Source: Roridomyces roridus (lineage: Eukaryota; Basidiomycota; Agaricomycetes; Agaricales; Mycenaceae). Taken from it: 64,000 nucleotides of DNA. The notes beneath the pieces are model-generated. The model saw only the letters and a list, made by a program, of their open reading frames with translations, was not told the origin of the DNA and did no database searches. Where the stretch lies: positions 2,604,001-2,668,000 of the forward strand of contig JARKIF010000005.1 in assembly GCA_029378245.1 (NCBI GenBank), given 5' to 3'. Numbering within the stretch: position 1 is the first letter of the stretch; each line of letters starts with the position of its first letter. Both the position numbers and the translations under genes were made by a program. This document shows, piece by piece, positions 51,854 to 63,200 of this stretch.

Positions 51854-53326
51854 ATGGCTTCCAAAGCCCTCCGAAATGAAATCGACACACTTTCGCGGGA
51901 CATCTCGGTTCTCCAAGCCCTTTTAAAGCAAAAGCAGTCCCAACTGGAGACCATCGTCTACCCCACACTATCTTTGCCGACAGAAATCATTTCTACCATT
52001 TTCATACACTGTCTCCCGACGAAACCGTCCGGTCCGGACTCCGTGAACGTCAGGGAGGCCCCACTGCTTCTCATGCAGGTTTGCAGTCGATGGAGGGAAA
52101 TAGCCGTTTCCACGCCCGAGTTGTGGACCAGCTTGGTTATTGACGCGAACCTTCGCTCCGACCATACCTCTGATATAACCACAACATGGCTCCAACGTTC
52201 CCGCTCCTACCCTCTTTCCCGTATGAAGATCGTGGGGCCGATCGAGCAAGTCAAAGACTTCACCGTGCTCACCGAGACGTTCCGTCGCCACGCACGTCTC
52301 TTTCGATCTCTCGAACTCAATCTCCCCTGCGACAGTTTTAACAAACTAGACGCTCACCGTCTCGACTTTCCTCTTCTCCGCGAACTGTCTATTCTGGCCA
52401 GCGCTCCCCCTGCGGACGCAGACAGCCTGGACACTAATATCGACATGTTCAGCAGCGTTCCCTTGCTGGAACAACTCCACATGTATATATTAATCCCACC
52501 CGTATTCGTTGGCCTTCCATGGGGGCAACTCCGGTCATTCACGGGCGACGCGTACGGCCTCCCGGATTGCATAGAGGCGCTAATCTTGATGCCAAACCTC
52601 ACCGAATGCACCTTCTCGGTGTTCCACAACATACAGGGCTTCAATCCCGGGATGTTTTCTCATCCCGGAATGCGATCATTTACCCTTCGTCAGACCGTGG
52701 CGGACGGGTTCGCAGCGCGCAGCTCCGAGATCCTCGAATTTGTCGATTTCCCAAATCTTCAAATCCTGCACCTTTTAGGCGTAAAGGAATACGAACCATC
52801 ATGGAGCATGGGCGCGTTCTTCCAACGCGCTACCGCAATGCCCCATGTGAAACGCCTCGTCATCAATCCGCAGAGCCCCGAACAAGGATCGGCGGAGCTA
52901 TATACGCTGTCCAGGCCTTTCTCCAATCCCGCCAATACTAATCTCTCGGAACTGGAATTGTGGTACCCGGCGGAGGACCTTACTCGCGCTTTCCTCGAAG
53001 ACATGGCAGAGAAGGACGACTTTATGCGCGGGCTCGAAAAACTTTCGTTCCGTTGTCAAAAGAGTCGACGGCTTACGGATGCGATTTCCCCAGAGGCGCT
53101 GGTGGAAATCGCCGCGGCGCAGATAGCACGCAGAAGAACTCTCGAGGGAGTCGCTAAGCTTGGATTGTTTCACGTCTATGCTGTGGATGATTCGAAGGTG
53201 CCGATGTTTCTGACGGAGGCAGATCTTCTCCCGTACAAGACGCTGAAGACGGAGGGCATGGATATATATATTGGCGCAGACTCGGAGGATGGGCATAATC
53301 TATTTGAGCTGCAGTACAGGGTGTAG
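51854..53326 (+). CDS. F-box-like protein (intact, 490 residues)
   Basis: Single exon from ATG 51854 (MASKALRNEIDTLSRDISVLQALLKQKQ, coiled coil). F-box: SLPTEIISTIFIHCLPT ... APLLLMQVCSRWREIAVSTPELWTSL. The body has repeat-like strands (FPLLRELSILA, PNLQILHLLGV, LSELELWYP, RGLEKLSFRCQ) and a conserved end EGMDIYIGADSED. It is the closest relative of the broken gene at 24454-25855, and more distant from the 39741/44318 pair. It would be an SCF substrate adaptor with unknown target. The last 90 bases of coding sequence and the 3' flank recur as a relic at 54669-54833. Confidence 0.85.
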   Translation: MASKALRNEIDTLSRDISVLQALLKQKQSQLETIVYPTLSLPTEIISTIFIHCLPTKPSGPDSVNVREAPLLLMQVCSRWREIAVSTPELWTSLVIDANLRSDHTSDITTTWLQRSRSYPLSRMKIVGPIEQVKDFTVLTETFRRHARLFRSLELNLPCDSFNKLDAHRLDFPLLRELSILASAPPADADSLDTNIDMFSSVPLLEQLHMYILIPPVFVGLPWGQLRSFTGDAYGLPDCIEALILMPNLTECTFSVFHNIQGFNPGMFSHPGMRSFTLRQTVADGFAARSSEILEFVDFPNLQILHLLGVKEYEPSWSMGAFFQRATAMPHVKRLVINPQSPEQGSAELYTLSRPFSNPANTNLSELELWYPAEDLTRAFLEDMAEKDDFMRGLEKLSFRCQKSRRLTDAISPEALVEIAAAQIARRRTLEGVAKLGLFHVYAVDDSKVPMFLTEADLLPYKTLKTEGMDIYIGADSEDGHNLFELQYRV

Positions 53327-53678
53327 TTTTCTCACCAGATGTGCAACGATCGCGAGAAAGCTTTGGAGCAATAAATCAAGTACAGAATCCTCCAGGGACT
53401 AATTGCGGACTAAGTACAGAAGTGGAAATTAGCGATCCAGAAGCTCGAGAAGAAGCCATAGACACGGACCAGGCCACTGGTGGTGGGACCGGCGCGAAGA
53501 TGAAGAACGGAGGATCATCACACTCATTTTTTTTGCTCCGGGACCTTGCGCCGGCCAATCCTTCCTTCCCTCCTTCGTGCTGGTCAGATCATTACACAAG
53601 ACAGAGGACAAGGACAATAAGAAATACAGCTAAAGAGGACACCAAGAAGTACAGCTAAATCAAGTAGTAGGAAAACTA

Positions 53679-54582
53679 TTACAAACTGGATAGAGTAGTT
53701 TTCAGATCTTGTCCGTTGGTGAATGCGATATCGACACCGGTGATAGGGAATCTCTTTGCAAACAAGATAATAGCGAGGATAGCAGCAATCTGCTCAGTAT
53801 TGTGTTTTCTGTGGTCGATCTCGACCATCCCCGAGACACCCTGATGGACGATAGAGCTGAGATGGGCGTAGATGCCGGAAGAAGCTTGGGTAACCCGTTC
53901 GGGAAGCCCTATACCATTGTCGTAAAGCGACTGTATCACGAGTGAAAGCATGTCGGTGAAGAGGAGAGGGTCGGGGCCGGCAGTTTGGTCGAACCGCCCG
54001 TCGACGATGGCATTGATCATCCCCTGTTTCCCCTTGCCCTTGATCGGGATCTTCTTCTTGCGAGGTAATGCGTCGATGTGGTTTTGAAAGCCGTCACATA
54101 TAAGCTCTGTTGTCTGTGAATGGGTCAACACAGCACTTGTAATGCACACATACCCAAGACCGCCCGTAGATGTAGTTCCGATTTCCTCCTCGCCATCTCC
54201 ATCCTGAGATCCGTATTCTGTTGCTTTGGAAGGGATGAGGGAGAGTAAGCAAGCGAGCTGACCCAGTCCGTACGATTATTTTGTCGTTGCTTCGGGTCAT
54301 CTCCCTCAGCTCCTCCATGCTCTGTTTGTAGTCCTCCATGCTCTGTTTGTAGTCCTCCACGCTCTGTTTGTAGTCCACAGACAGGCGGTCAAACCTTTGG
54401 CCTTGCTGATTTATAATCTCGAGCAAGTCGTGTCGCATAGCTAATGCTTCTGGGATGGTAAGCAGTCGCTCTCGACTGACAGGGGCTTGATCTCGCGCAA
54501 CGGCGGACGGGTGTAGACGTCGAGAGAGTATTAAAACATTTGGCCGCAAGGCAGGAATTTTGGGGAGTTTTTTCATGATCAT
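53679..54582 (-). CDS. Unknown protein with 7-residue coiled-coil repeats
   Basis: Three minus-strand exons in frame from ATG 54582. The N-terminus (MIMKKLPKIPALRPNVLILSRRLHPSAVAR) is basic and could be a mitochondrial presequence. Then RHDLLEIINQQGQRFDRL and three copies of (V/M)EDYKQS, encoded by a 21-bp DNA repeat, ending ELREMTRSNDKII. After two introns: MEMARRKSELHLRAVLELICDGFQNHIDALPRKKK, then a helical C-terminal domain (DPLLFTDMLSLVIQSLYDNGIGLPE ... EQIAAILAIILFAKRFP). No known family recognised. It lies between the F-box gene at 51854 and a duplicated copy of that gene's 3' end. Confidence 0.55.
54311..54373. repeat. 21-bp tandem repeat, three copies
   Basis: Units 54311-54331, 54332-54352 and 54353-54373 (TCCTCCATGCTCTGTTTGTAG on the plus strand), differing by one base in the third. 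They are in frame and encode repeated DYKQSxE heptads of a coiled coil on the minus strand; copy number could vary between strains. Confidence 0.9.
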
Positions 54583-54668
54583 GGTCTGAGCCAGGTCTGA
54601 GCAGAATTGGACGTCCGAGTTTCCACGGGACGTAACACAGCCACGAAGCTTTAATATTACTAATCAGA

Positions 54669-54833
54669 AAATTGAAGGCGGAGGGCATGGATATTTATAT
54701 TGGCGATGACTCGGAGGATGGGGGTAATCAGGGGTAATCTAGTTTGAGTCGCGGTAGCAGTTTATGTGCCAAATGAAGTACAGAATCCTCGAGTGAGTGA
54801 TGACACACGATTGAGATACAGAAGTGGAAATTC
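54669..54833 (+). pseudogene. Relic of an F-box gene 3' end
   Basis: The reading GGGCATGGATATTTATATTG with GACTCGGAGGATGGG, then AAGTACAGAATCCTC and ATACAGAAGTGGAAATT, matches the last codons (EGMDIYIG.DSEDG) and 3' flank of the F-box gene ending at 53326. It is a truncated second copy lacking all upstream coding sequence. Confidence 0.75.
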
Positions 54834-57175
54834 ATCCTCATCATGATATTCCTCGTCGACATGGTCGTCTTCCCCGGCCTCGTGCTCGGCGTCAACTTCC
54901 ACCTCGACCGGGGGTATGGGAGCCAGCTCTGCTGAGCCTGCACGCCTCATGATGCGGGCACCCCCGACTGCCATGAATTGCGCAAACTCGGTGTCGGACT
55001 GGAAGAAGCTCCTAATCAGACGAGTCTCCATAGCTTGCAGGCTGTCCGACCTGATGCTGTACCGTCTCTGCAACATTTTCTCCTCATCCTCTTGGCATAG
55101 CTCCTCGTGAAGCTGGCGAAGAGCCTCTACCGAGGGCTCGGTGTCATTGGGGTTGGCCGCTAGCCATACACCCCGCAGTGACAAAGTCGTGACTTCCCAC
55201 CGATAGATGCGAGAACTCCAGAGGCTCGAGAATCCATAGACGCGGACAATGCTCTTGTTGGTGGGGTCCGTGAGGATGGGCTCGAGGAGCTCCGAGGATC
55301 GGCACCCTATCAGGCGATAGTTCCGCATAATGAGCTCCAGAACGCCGAGCAAACTAGGCTCTGGTCCCCTTCCGTTGCGCAGGGAGAATTGCGCGTGGTC
55401 ACGGAGGGCTTGAGATAGGACATCCAAGAGAGGTTGGGGATCATGGGAATCGTAGTCAACGAGGGCATTGAGGAAATTAATTCGTCTGGTCCCGAAAAAG
55501 AGCACAAGATAGCGGTCTTGAACAAGGTTGTCGATGCGAGAGTGTATCTAGACGGCAGGAATTGAGCAGGCAAATGACAACACATCGCAGAACTCCCACC
55601 ATAGACAAAACTTCGCTGTTTGCTATTCGGAATGTCGAGTTGGAGCCGTGGACACGAGTCAGAGCCCCAGTGTGATACAAGGCACTCCAAGAGATGGAGG
55701 TTCCGTCAAAGTCGCGCCCGGACTCCAACTCGGCAGGATCTATTTCCACGCCGCCGTTTGCGACGAGCTCGACTAGGCCATTGAGCGAAATCACGTTCGA
55801 AACCTCTGACGCCGCTGGAAGGAGATCCAACAGCGAGGACAGCAAGTGGAATGGGCGGCCATCGGACGGTTCTGAAGTTGATTGAGAGATGTGGTCAATC
55901 AGAACTTGTGGATGAAGGAGAGACTGCTCGTCAACACCGGAAAAGAAGTAGTCCCCACACCGTCCCCTGAGTTGAGCCACATCGACCGTCTGCTCTGGGA
56001 GGATCGATTGTGTGAACTGGACAGCTTCGTCCTTCGTGAAGCCGTTGCAGGAATGAAGGGAGTTGGGGGCAGGAATGACGAGATCGCGGAGAACTGGAAC
56101 CTCTAAAGAGAGTGTGCCAGTGACGAAAAGCTTTGAAATGATGTCGCATCCCGTCTGCAGAGGCCTCCAAAAATGCTCCTCGAATAGTCGCGCAACATCG
56201 TCGGGTGCCACGAAGGTCTCGTACAAGTCAGGGAACAACGTGCGAGAGAACATGCTCTCCAGAAGGGAAGCATCGTAAGCGTCCACTCCAATGAAGAGGG
56301 TTTTCCCACACGATTTCACCAGATCCTGTATTTTCTGGTTAGATTAATCGTGGCGGAGAGAGGCGCACTCACCAGGACCCTCTTCAAAGGTTCGCTCTCT
56401 CCATACATCAAATATGTGTGTGGGTTTGAGAGCTCTAGTTCCCTAGCATACTTTTGGATAAAAGATCTCAACGTTGAAAATATACACGATTTTAATTCTT
56501 GCACAAAGTTTTCAGCATCCGTGTCGGCATGAACACTCCGGAGCTCGAATACAAGGCAAAGATGTCGGCTATGGTCAGAGGCAGGGGAATCGTTGATCGC
56601 CTCTGGGGTTCCGAAGTATTGCTCGAATGTCCCAGCGCCGTGGATATCGTAAAATTGGCTCATGGCGGAAACAAACGCCGACTTGCCAAATCTCGGAGGG
56701 CGTAGAAGGAGATATCGAAATTGCTTGGGCAGCTGGAAGAGGATATGGGTCTTGTTCACAAAGGCCGTGTGAGGACCAGTGTGAAAGGCGAGGAAATCGT
56801 CGTGCAGCCAGGGTAGATTCAAGTGCTAGAGCAAAATAAGGATGACGAGGAGAGTGGGCGTCAATTGACTCACGTTCACAGGGCCTGCGCTCCTTTTGAA
56901 GCGTTTCAGGCAATGCTCGTCATCGCTACTGGAGTCCCCATCTTCGCTCTTTCTCTTAGAGCTTGAGGAGGGACTAGAGAGCGACGAGGAGCTCGCTGGA
57001 AAGCCGGATAAGCGAGGGTTGTCGGGATAAGGAAGGAGGTTGCACCGTCGCCTTCGTCGAAGGAAACATGGGGCAGGAATCCGCGTCTTTCCACATTGGG
57101 TGTCTGGGCGCGTTCTGCAAGAACAGGGGCCTCTTCGTGTTGCAGGTCGCCGGGATAGACAATGGTGGCAGACAT
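54762..57175 (-). CDS. AAA-ATPase-like protein (PF09820-type)
   Basis: Minus-strand gene from ATG 57175 (MSATIVYPGDLQHEE), with introns after SFDEGD, after SAGPVN (before HLNLPWLHDDF), after LKRVL and after SEVLSM. A Ser-rich N-terminus is followed by the predicted AAA-ATPase-like domain: FVNKTHILFQLPKQFRYLLLRPPRFGKSAFVSAMSQFYD, where RPPRFGKSAF is the Walker A variant typical of PF09820, then TLFIGVDAYDAS (the usual LIDEYDAP position, here with Ala for Glu), FVTGTLSLEV, and a C-terminal region (RRINFLNALVDYDS ...) where relatives carry a PD-(D/E)XK nuclease-like domain; I cannot confirm the nuclease motif. These genes are multicopy and often near mobile DNA in fungi and bacteria. The last 22 codons read antisense through the F-box relic. 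Confidence 0.75.
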
Positions 57176-57809
57176 GGGGGTCTGGTACAACGTTAAACGG
57201 TCACTTGGCAAAGTATGTAGTGAAATGTCGCATCGCGAATGCTGTAGAGGAATAGACTGTGGTGGTTCGGATCAAGTTGTGCAATTCTTGATCTCAACCT
57301 CGTTCATCAAAACCGGCCTCCCGTCCTTGGTTGACCGCCGCACGCGTGTAGATACGGGTTACCGCGCAGGAATCTAAGCGGTTTCTCTCCAAGCGTTTTC
57401 CCGGGCTTCGTCCATCGTTCACCTCGCATCTCGCGCCGAGCTCTGCGACTTCCTCGGATATGCGGTTGGATGTCCTTCCGACCCGCGAATCTGTATGTTT
57501 TCTTTCAAACTATGGCCTCCAGTTCTTTATTTGCCGCTGCAGGTGTAGTTCCTGGCCCCATGGGAGACACTTGCCCAGCGGGCCAAGGCAGAAGATACGT
57601 TATAAATCACCGGCGTCTGCTTTTTTATAATTACTTGTACTCTTGTAGTCCATATCAACAAGTTGTCGTTTCAGTCCGAGTCGGAAAGATGGGCCAGCAG
57701 GTCGCGTTTTCTGCGTTGTTCTTGACGCGTTTTGACGGACAAGTTTCGATCAAATGTCGCATGACCGTTGCCCAAGGGCCAACTTAAGATCTCAACCTCT
57801 TTTCACGCA
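57176..57809. other. Divergent intergenic region
   Basis: Separates the AAA-ATPase-like gene (minus) from the F-box gene at 57810. It holds the two promoters and no recognisable gene; the T-rich stretch near 57620-57650 is unremarkable. Confidence 0.4.
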
Positions 57810-59405
57810 ATGTCCACCGCAGACCTCCGGAAACAACTGGCTCGCCTCGAGGCACAAATCATGCATGCCAGACGCGCGCTCGTCGTCTTCGAGCGGCAAA
57901 GAATGAGCGTTCAACAGCGGCTGCACCAAGTCGCGACTTTTCCCATCTTGACATTGCCCACCGAAATAACAGTGGAGATATTCACCCATTGCCTCCCGAC
58001 TCCCGACGAATGGCTAGGCCCATTGCCAAAACTGAGACACCCGCCGATCGTCTTTCTGGCGGTCTGCCGTGCTTGGAGAGACATTGCACTCGCAACCCCA
58101 GCTCTATGGTCCCAGTTGCACCTGCGATTCGACACAATTCCTGTAAATGTGATCAACGAGCCAGGAAAAGTCGAGAAATTCGTACACGATTGACTGGGAC
58201 GCGCACGACTCCGACCGTTGTCGCTTATCTTCCGCACGGACAAAGACACCGAGGGTTATTTCTTCCCCATTTCACGGATTCGAGATATACTCCATTTCTA
58301 CGCTCCCCGAATTGCCTGCTTGGAGATAAACTCGAGCCAAGAGCGGGTCCGCCAACTGGATTTGGGCGCAGTAGCTTTCCCGTTACTGCGGTATGCCATT
58401 ATTGAAGACAATGAATGGCCCGCCGATCCCACGAACCCGGTTCCCGTCTTCACCAGCGCTTCTCAGCTCACGGAAATCGCACTACTAGATTGCGGTGTCC
58501 AATCCTCCTACGTGCTTCCCGGGCTTCAATTGACGGCATTCCAAGGCAGGATTGACGACTTGGAGTTTTTCACACTCGTTCCAAATCTCCTCCAAGCCAA
58601 GTGCTGGGTGGACCTGGATTGCCATGTCCCAGATCTACCCGCTGTGATCACCCATGCGCGGCTACAGTCCCTGACCCTCCTGGAATTTCCCTCCGGGGAC
58701 ACCAGCATTGACATACTGGACATACTTCCCTACCTAAACCTGCCCAAGCTGCACACATTAGACGTTGCGGCTATGAAACACGACATGGGTCAATCAATCA
58801 TGGGCTTCCTGAATCGCTCACAGGCACAACTGCGCACCCTATCCGTCACCGTGGACAATGTCGGCCATGATTACTACATCGACTGGAGAGAGTGCCTAGC
58901 TCGTTTAGACGATATCTCACTCGAGCATCTAATTCTGCGGCCATGCGAAGTATTCCTGCGCATGCTCCTCAGGAAAAACTGGGCGAATCGAGTCCCCCTC
59001 CCACGGCTCAAATCCCTCACCATCAACGAATCCCCACCGCTCTCCTATGAATTTCTACTGGACGGCTTGACCTTCCGATCATCCCACCTAGAGTCGTTTC
59101 GCATCTCTTTCCAAAACGGCACATTCCTCGATGATGAGATCCACAAATGGGGATTCAATTCGACTCCAGGCCATTCGAAAGCTAAATTATGCAATTACTT
59201 GGTCAAGTTGACCAAGGCTGGGATGAGTATTCAGATTGATTCAAAGGGTCGGAAAAAACCTGTTCTCAATTTGGTTGGGTGCGTTTTTCTTTTTGTCAAG
59301 TCCGAGGTCGATCAACTGATCTGCATGCAGAGTTCGTCGAAATGCGTCTTGACGGGGGAGACTTCTTACGCCGCTGTAGCAATACGAGAAATACGATGTA
59401 AATGA
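57810..59405 (+). pseudogene. F-box-like gene with one premature TGA
   Basis: From ATG 57810: coiled coil (LRKQLARLEAQIMHARRAL), F-box (TLPTEITVEIFTHCLPTPDEW ... HPPIVFLAVCRAWRDIALATPALW), then FVHD-stop-LGRARLRPLSLIF. The stop TGA (58191-58193) replaces the Trp of the family's W-L-x-R-A-x motif (WLGRAH in the gene at 39741), a single G-to-A change. The same frame then stays open for 404 more codons with normal family features (PYLNLPKLHTLDV, RLKSLTINE). All else is intact, so the lesion is recent or is a base-call error. The 3' end may contain an intron (GTGCGT near 59280). As written, the product would be a 127-residue F-box-only protein. Confidence 0.75.
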
Positions 59406-60206
59406 TACTTCATGGTCAATCTTATCTTCTCTCGTCCCGATCAGCAGCAAACACACCCAAACAACCCACCGCCCACGTCCCAAATAGGCAATTTCCTAAT
59501 TTTCTTTCCGAAATGCAAATCTTTCATCGTAATACATATACAAGCCTATTCTCATAAATAACATCCACCCTTCCGGCGGCTAAGTAGTAGTACTAAACAA
59601 AACAGATATTCATATGGATGATGCGAATGCCGCGGGAAAGTGGGATGTGTGAGATGAGAGATGAGATGAGAGATGAGTGACTTAAAAAAAATGGTATCAT
59701 ATCATATATGTAGCAGGGAACAAATGGAGGAGATGAGGGTTACGTGCAGTGTATCGTATGATTCATTCAAGGGGACTATGTAAGTAAGAGTATATCAGCG
59801 CAGACATAGATAGGGCGTTAGATAAAAAGATGAGATGGTGGTTGGGTGGGTGGGTGATATGGTGGGTGGATGTAACAAATGAGAACACAAACAGGAAAAC
59901 AGAGACAAAACAGACGAGAGAGTCCAGAGCGAACCAAGAAATAGATGGAAACAACATGCGGGATGGGGGCGTGGTAGTTTACACATTGACGTTGATTGCA
60001 GGATATATAGGCGTGCGTGCGTGCGTGGGATGATGGAATGACGTGGGCGTGAATTGTGCGTGAAACGAAATCGAAAAAAACGAGCCAATGCGACCACCGA
60101 AAAGCAAACGAAAACGAAGCCCGGCGCGGCGTCTAATGCGGGTGCGTGCGGTGCGGGAAGGTTGGTGGTACACTGGGGAAATAAATACAACGGAGACAAG
60201 GCGCAC
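59406..60206. other. Intergenic / 3' UTR with simple-sequence stretches
   Basis: A region with GAGATGAGA-type repeats (about 59650-59680), an A-run, and a G-rich run of four GGG blocks (59844-59866) on the plus strand. No gene recognised. It is probably the 3' UTR of the gene ending at 60207 on the minus strand. Confidence 0.45.
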
Positions 60207-63200
60207 TCACTGCGCCTCACTCTCCGCCGCAGGCTGCTCGGCCGTCGTCGGCGAATGTGAAAACGGGGAGAACGTCGAGCTCGTCCCGTTGCCAACGACA
60301 CTCCCAGAGCCTAATCCCGGCGACACTACTGCACGGGGAACACCAACAGTCTCCCACCGACGCGGCCACGTTGGTTCGGGGGCCGCCGCGTTGAAGAAGC
60401 GGGGTGCTGCACCATACGATGGCTCCTGCGGCCCTGGCGGCGGCGAAGTCAAACGCTGATGGAAAGCAGCCTCGGCAGCAGCCATGTTGCCTTGCTGCTG
60501 CTGAAGAGTCGCCCCAACCGCACTCGCGCTCGTCGGGGTGCGCACACCAAATGGGTTCTTGCTATACGAGAGGCGGATGCCGCCGCCCTTGATGAGCCCA
60601 TTGAGGGTGTTGCCGTACAGCTCGTTGAGCGTCTTGGTCGCATGGCTCACAGTCTCGAACTAAACGATAGGTCAGAAATAGCCCGAGAATCTCGAAAGAA
60701 AACATACCTCCACAAAGCACATCGGCCCATTGCCCTTGGGACGGAAAGACATCTGGCGGTACCCAGGGCACGTACCAAACAACTCTCGTAGCGCGCCCTC
60801 GAGATGCTCGATCGTCAAACCCGGACTACCAGGCGCAGGCAACACCGGCAAGTTCCCCACATACAGCGTATTGATCGGTGGGTTCTGGTCCACAGCACGC
60901 CCGGAGCTCGCAGGCGACGCAAGCTGCGGCGACCCACTGTTGCTCCCAGGCGGACTGCCACCGTTGGTGCCGTTGCTGTTGCCAGGCGGACTTCCGCTGT
61001 TGCCGTTTCCGCTGCTGCTGTTGGCGTTATTGCTAGTAGGGATCGCAATCGGCGTGTTGGGACTAGCAGCACCGTTGACGACGACCGCAGCAGACGCGTT
61101 GCGCACAGCCAACCGTGCCATCCCACGCTCAATGTCGCTGTTGCTCTCCGACGTGCTGGATTCGGAATGAGCTTGGCGGTGTTGCTGCGAGTATTGCTGC
61201 TGCTGCTGCTCGGGCGTAAACGTCTCGGGCATGAACGGTGGATACTGGGGACCCTGCGCATATCCGAGCGGCACGTAATGAGCGGGCGGTAGCCCATGAG
61301 CAAACTCGCCAGGAGGCGGTGAAGAGAACGCTCTTGGTGCCTCGCCCGAGAAAGGAACGCCACCGTTGACGAGGGCGTATGTCCCATTATTGCTGTCAGG
61401 CGGTGACGGTGTCCTTCTGCTCGTAGTCTGGATCCCGCCACCAAGTCGCACCCCATCCCACGGGCCTTGAACGTAATCGCCCTCTTCATGACGCTGCGCT
61501 GGCGGAGGTTGGCTCTCGCGCTCACGCTCGCGGTCACGCGGAATGGCCGAAAAGGCATCAAAAGCAGCCCCGACCCGCCGTTCTCGCTCCCTCCGCCTCG
61601 CACGGTCTGTTTCCACAATCCCCTGGGCATCTCGCTCGCGCCTCTCCTCCTCAGCCCGCTCCCTCGCCCCACGCAACCCCATGGCGGCCAACATCCCCTG
61701 CCTCCTCTCCCTCTCCCGTTCGCGCTGCTCCTCATGCATCATCGCCTGCTCGTCCTCCTCGAGAGCCAGCGTCATCTGCGTCTCATTACGCCACTGAGCC
61801 ATCCGCCCGTTGGTGAGGCCAGGCGGGTTGGAGTTTAGGTTACCGGCGCCGTTGATGCCACCGGCGTTTGAATTGGTCGGCGGCAGCCCAATCCCACCCA
61901 AAGCGCTCGGCTCACGCTCTCGAGGACCCAACGCGTCTGCATACATCTCCCCCATCATTCCAGGTCCACCCATGCCGTTGATCGACGGCCCAGCTCCATT
62001 CATTCCCATACCACCTGCACCGCCGCCAACAGGCCCAACGCCCCTCTTGGTATGCAAATTCTTCTTGGCCATCTCCGCCTTCAAGACAGCACCCTTGTCG
62101 ATATCAACCCTCCTGCCCTGCAACACATCCCGTGCGCCCAGCGCTTCCTCCCTCGTACGGAACTTGGCGAAACCGATGATCTGCTTGCGGGGCACAGCAG
62201 GATTACCGCCGAGGGCAAATTGGGATTGTTGCTGCTGGGAGGCAGGCTGGTTGTCGGGGTCTGAGGGAGCGGAAGGCGCTGCTGGCCACGAGGCGATGCC
62301 ATCTCGCCCTGCATCAACGACAACGCCACCTTGATTGACGGTGACGAGGTTATACGGGTCGTTCGAGCCGGCATAGGCGTTATATCCGCCTCGTTGGCCG
62401 GTGGATTGGGATGCAGAAAGCGGGAGCCCATACGCGGTGTACTCCTTGTTGGGAATCTTCAGAGTCGCCGCTTCGAAGCCAGGCGAGAAGGTGAACATGT
62501 TTTGGAACTCTCGTTCCTGAGAATTAGTCAGTATTGTGGCCGAGAGAAATTGTGGGCGCCAATATCCAAAATTTAATTCAAGTCCACGTATGAACACGTT
62601 GACTGGGGTGGCACGGGTAGATTGTGGCCGCCACGAGCGCAAAATGTGCACAAATCGGTGCGCGGGGGACGGAGACTGGACATAGGCGCCCTTGACAACG
62701 ACTGACTCACCTGCATATCCTCCGGAAATCCGACCACGAAAATTGTGGAAATGTCCTCCTGCATGCTACCCATGGGTCCCATCATCGCCGGCGGAGGGAG
62801 AGAGCCACCGTTCATGGGGAGGTTGGCAGGGACGTGGGGCCCATATGGGGTCTGCGAGTGCATGACGCCGGAGCCGTTGATATACGGTGCCGCGTAGCCA
62901 TTGAGCTTCTGTTGTGGTTGTTGGGGCTGTTGCGACTGGGGCTGTTGTGGTGGAGGGTAGTCGAGTGGGTAGATCGAGTTTGACGGTTTAAAGTCGAAAC
63001 TCGCGCGAGGGTCGAATGGCTGAAGGACGGGGGACGTGAGCGTGTAAGAGTCCTGTCCGGATGGGTAGAATTGGTTTGCAGTCGCAGAGGGTGGCTCGCG
63101 GTATGTTGGGCGCTGGGGAGGGCGCGTGGCATTGGCGAATGAGCTGAACGACGCGCGAGGGTAGAAACCGGGCATTTTGGAGGCGAGGGGGTCGGTAGGG

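Noticed and set aside
54762..57175. Transposase
   Set aside because: No DDE or integrase motif and no terminal inverted repeats seen; the Walker A variant fits the AAA-ATPase-like family.
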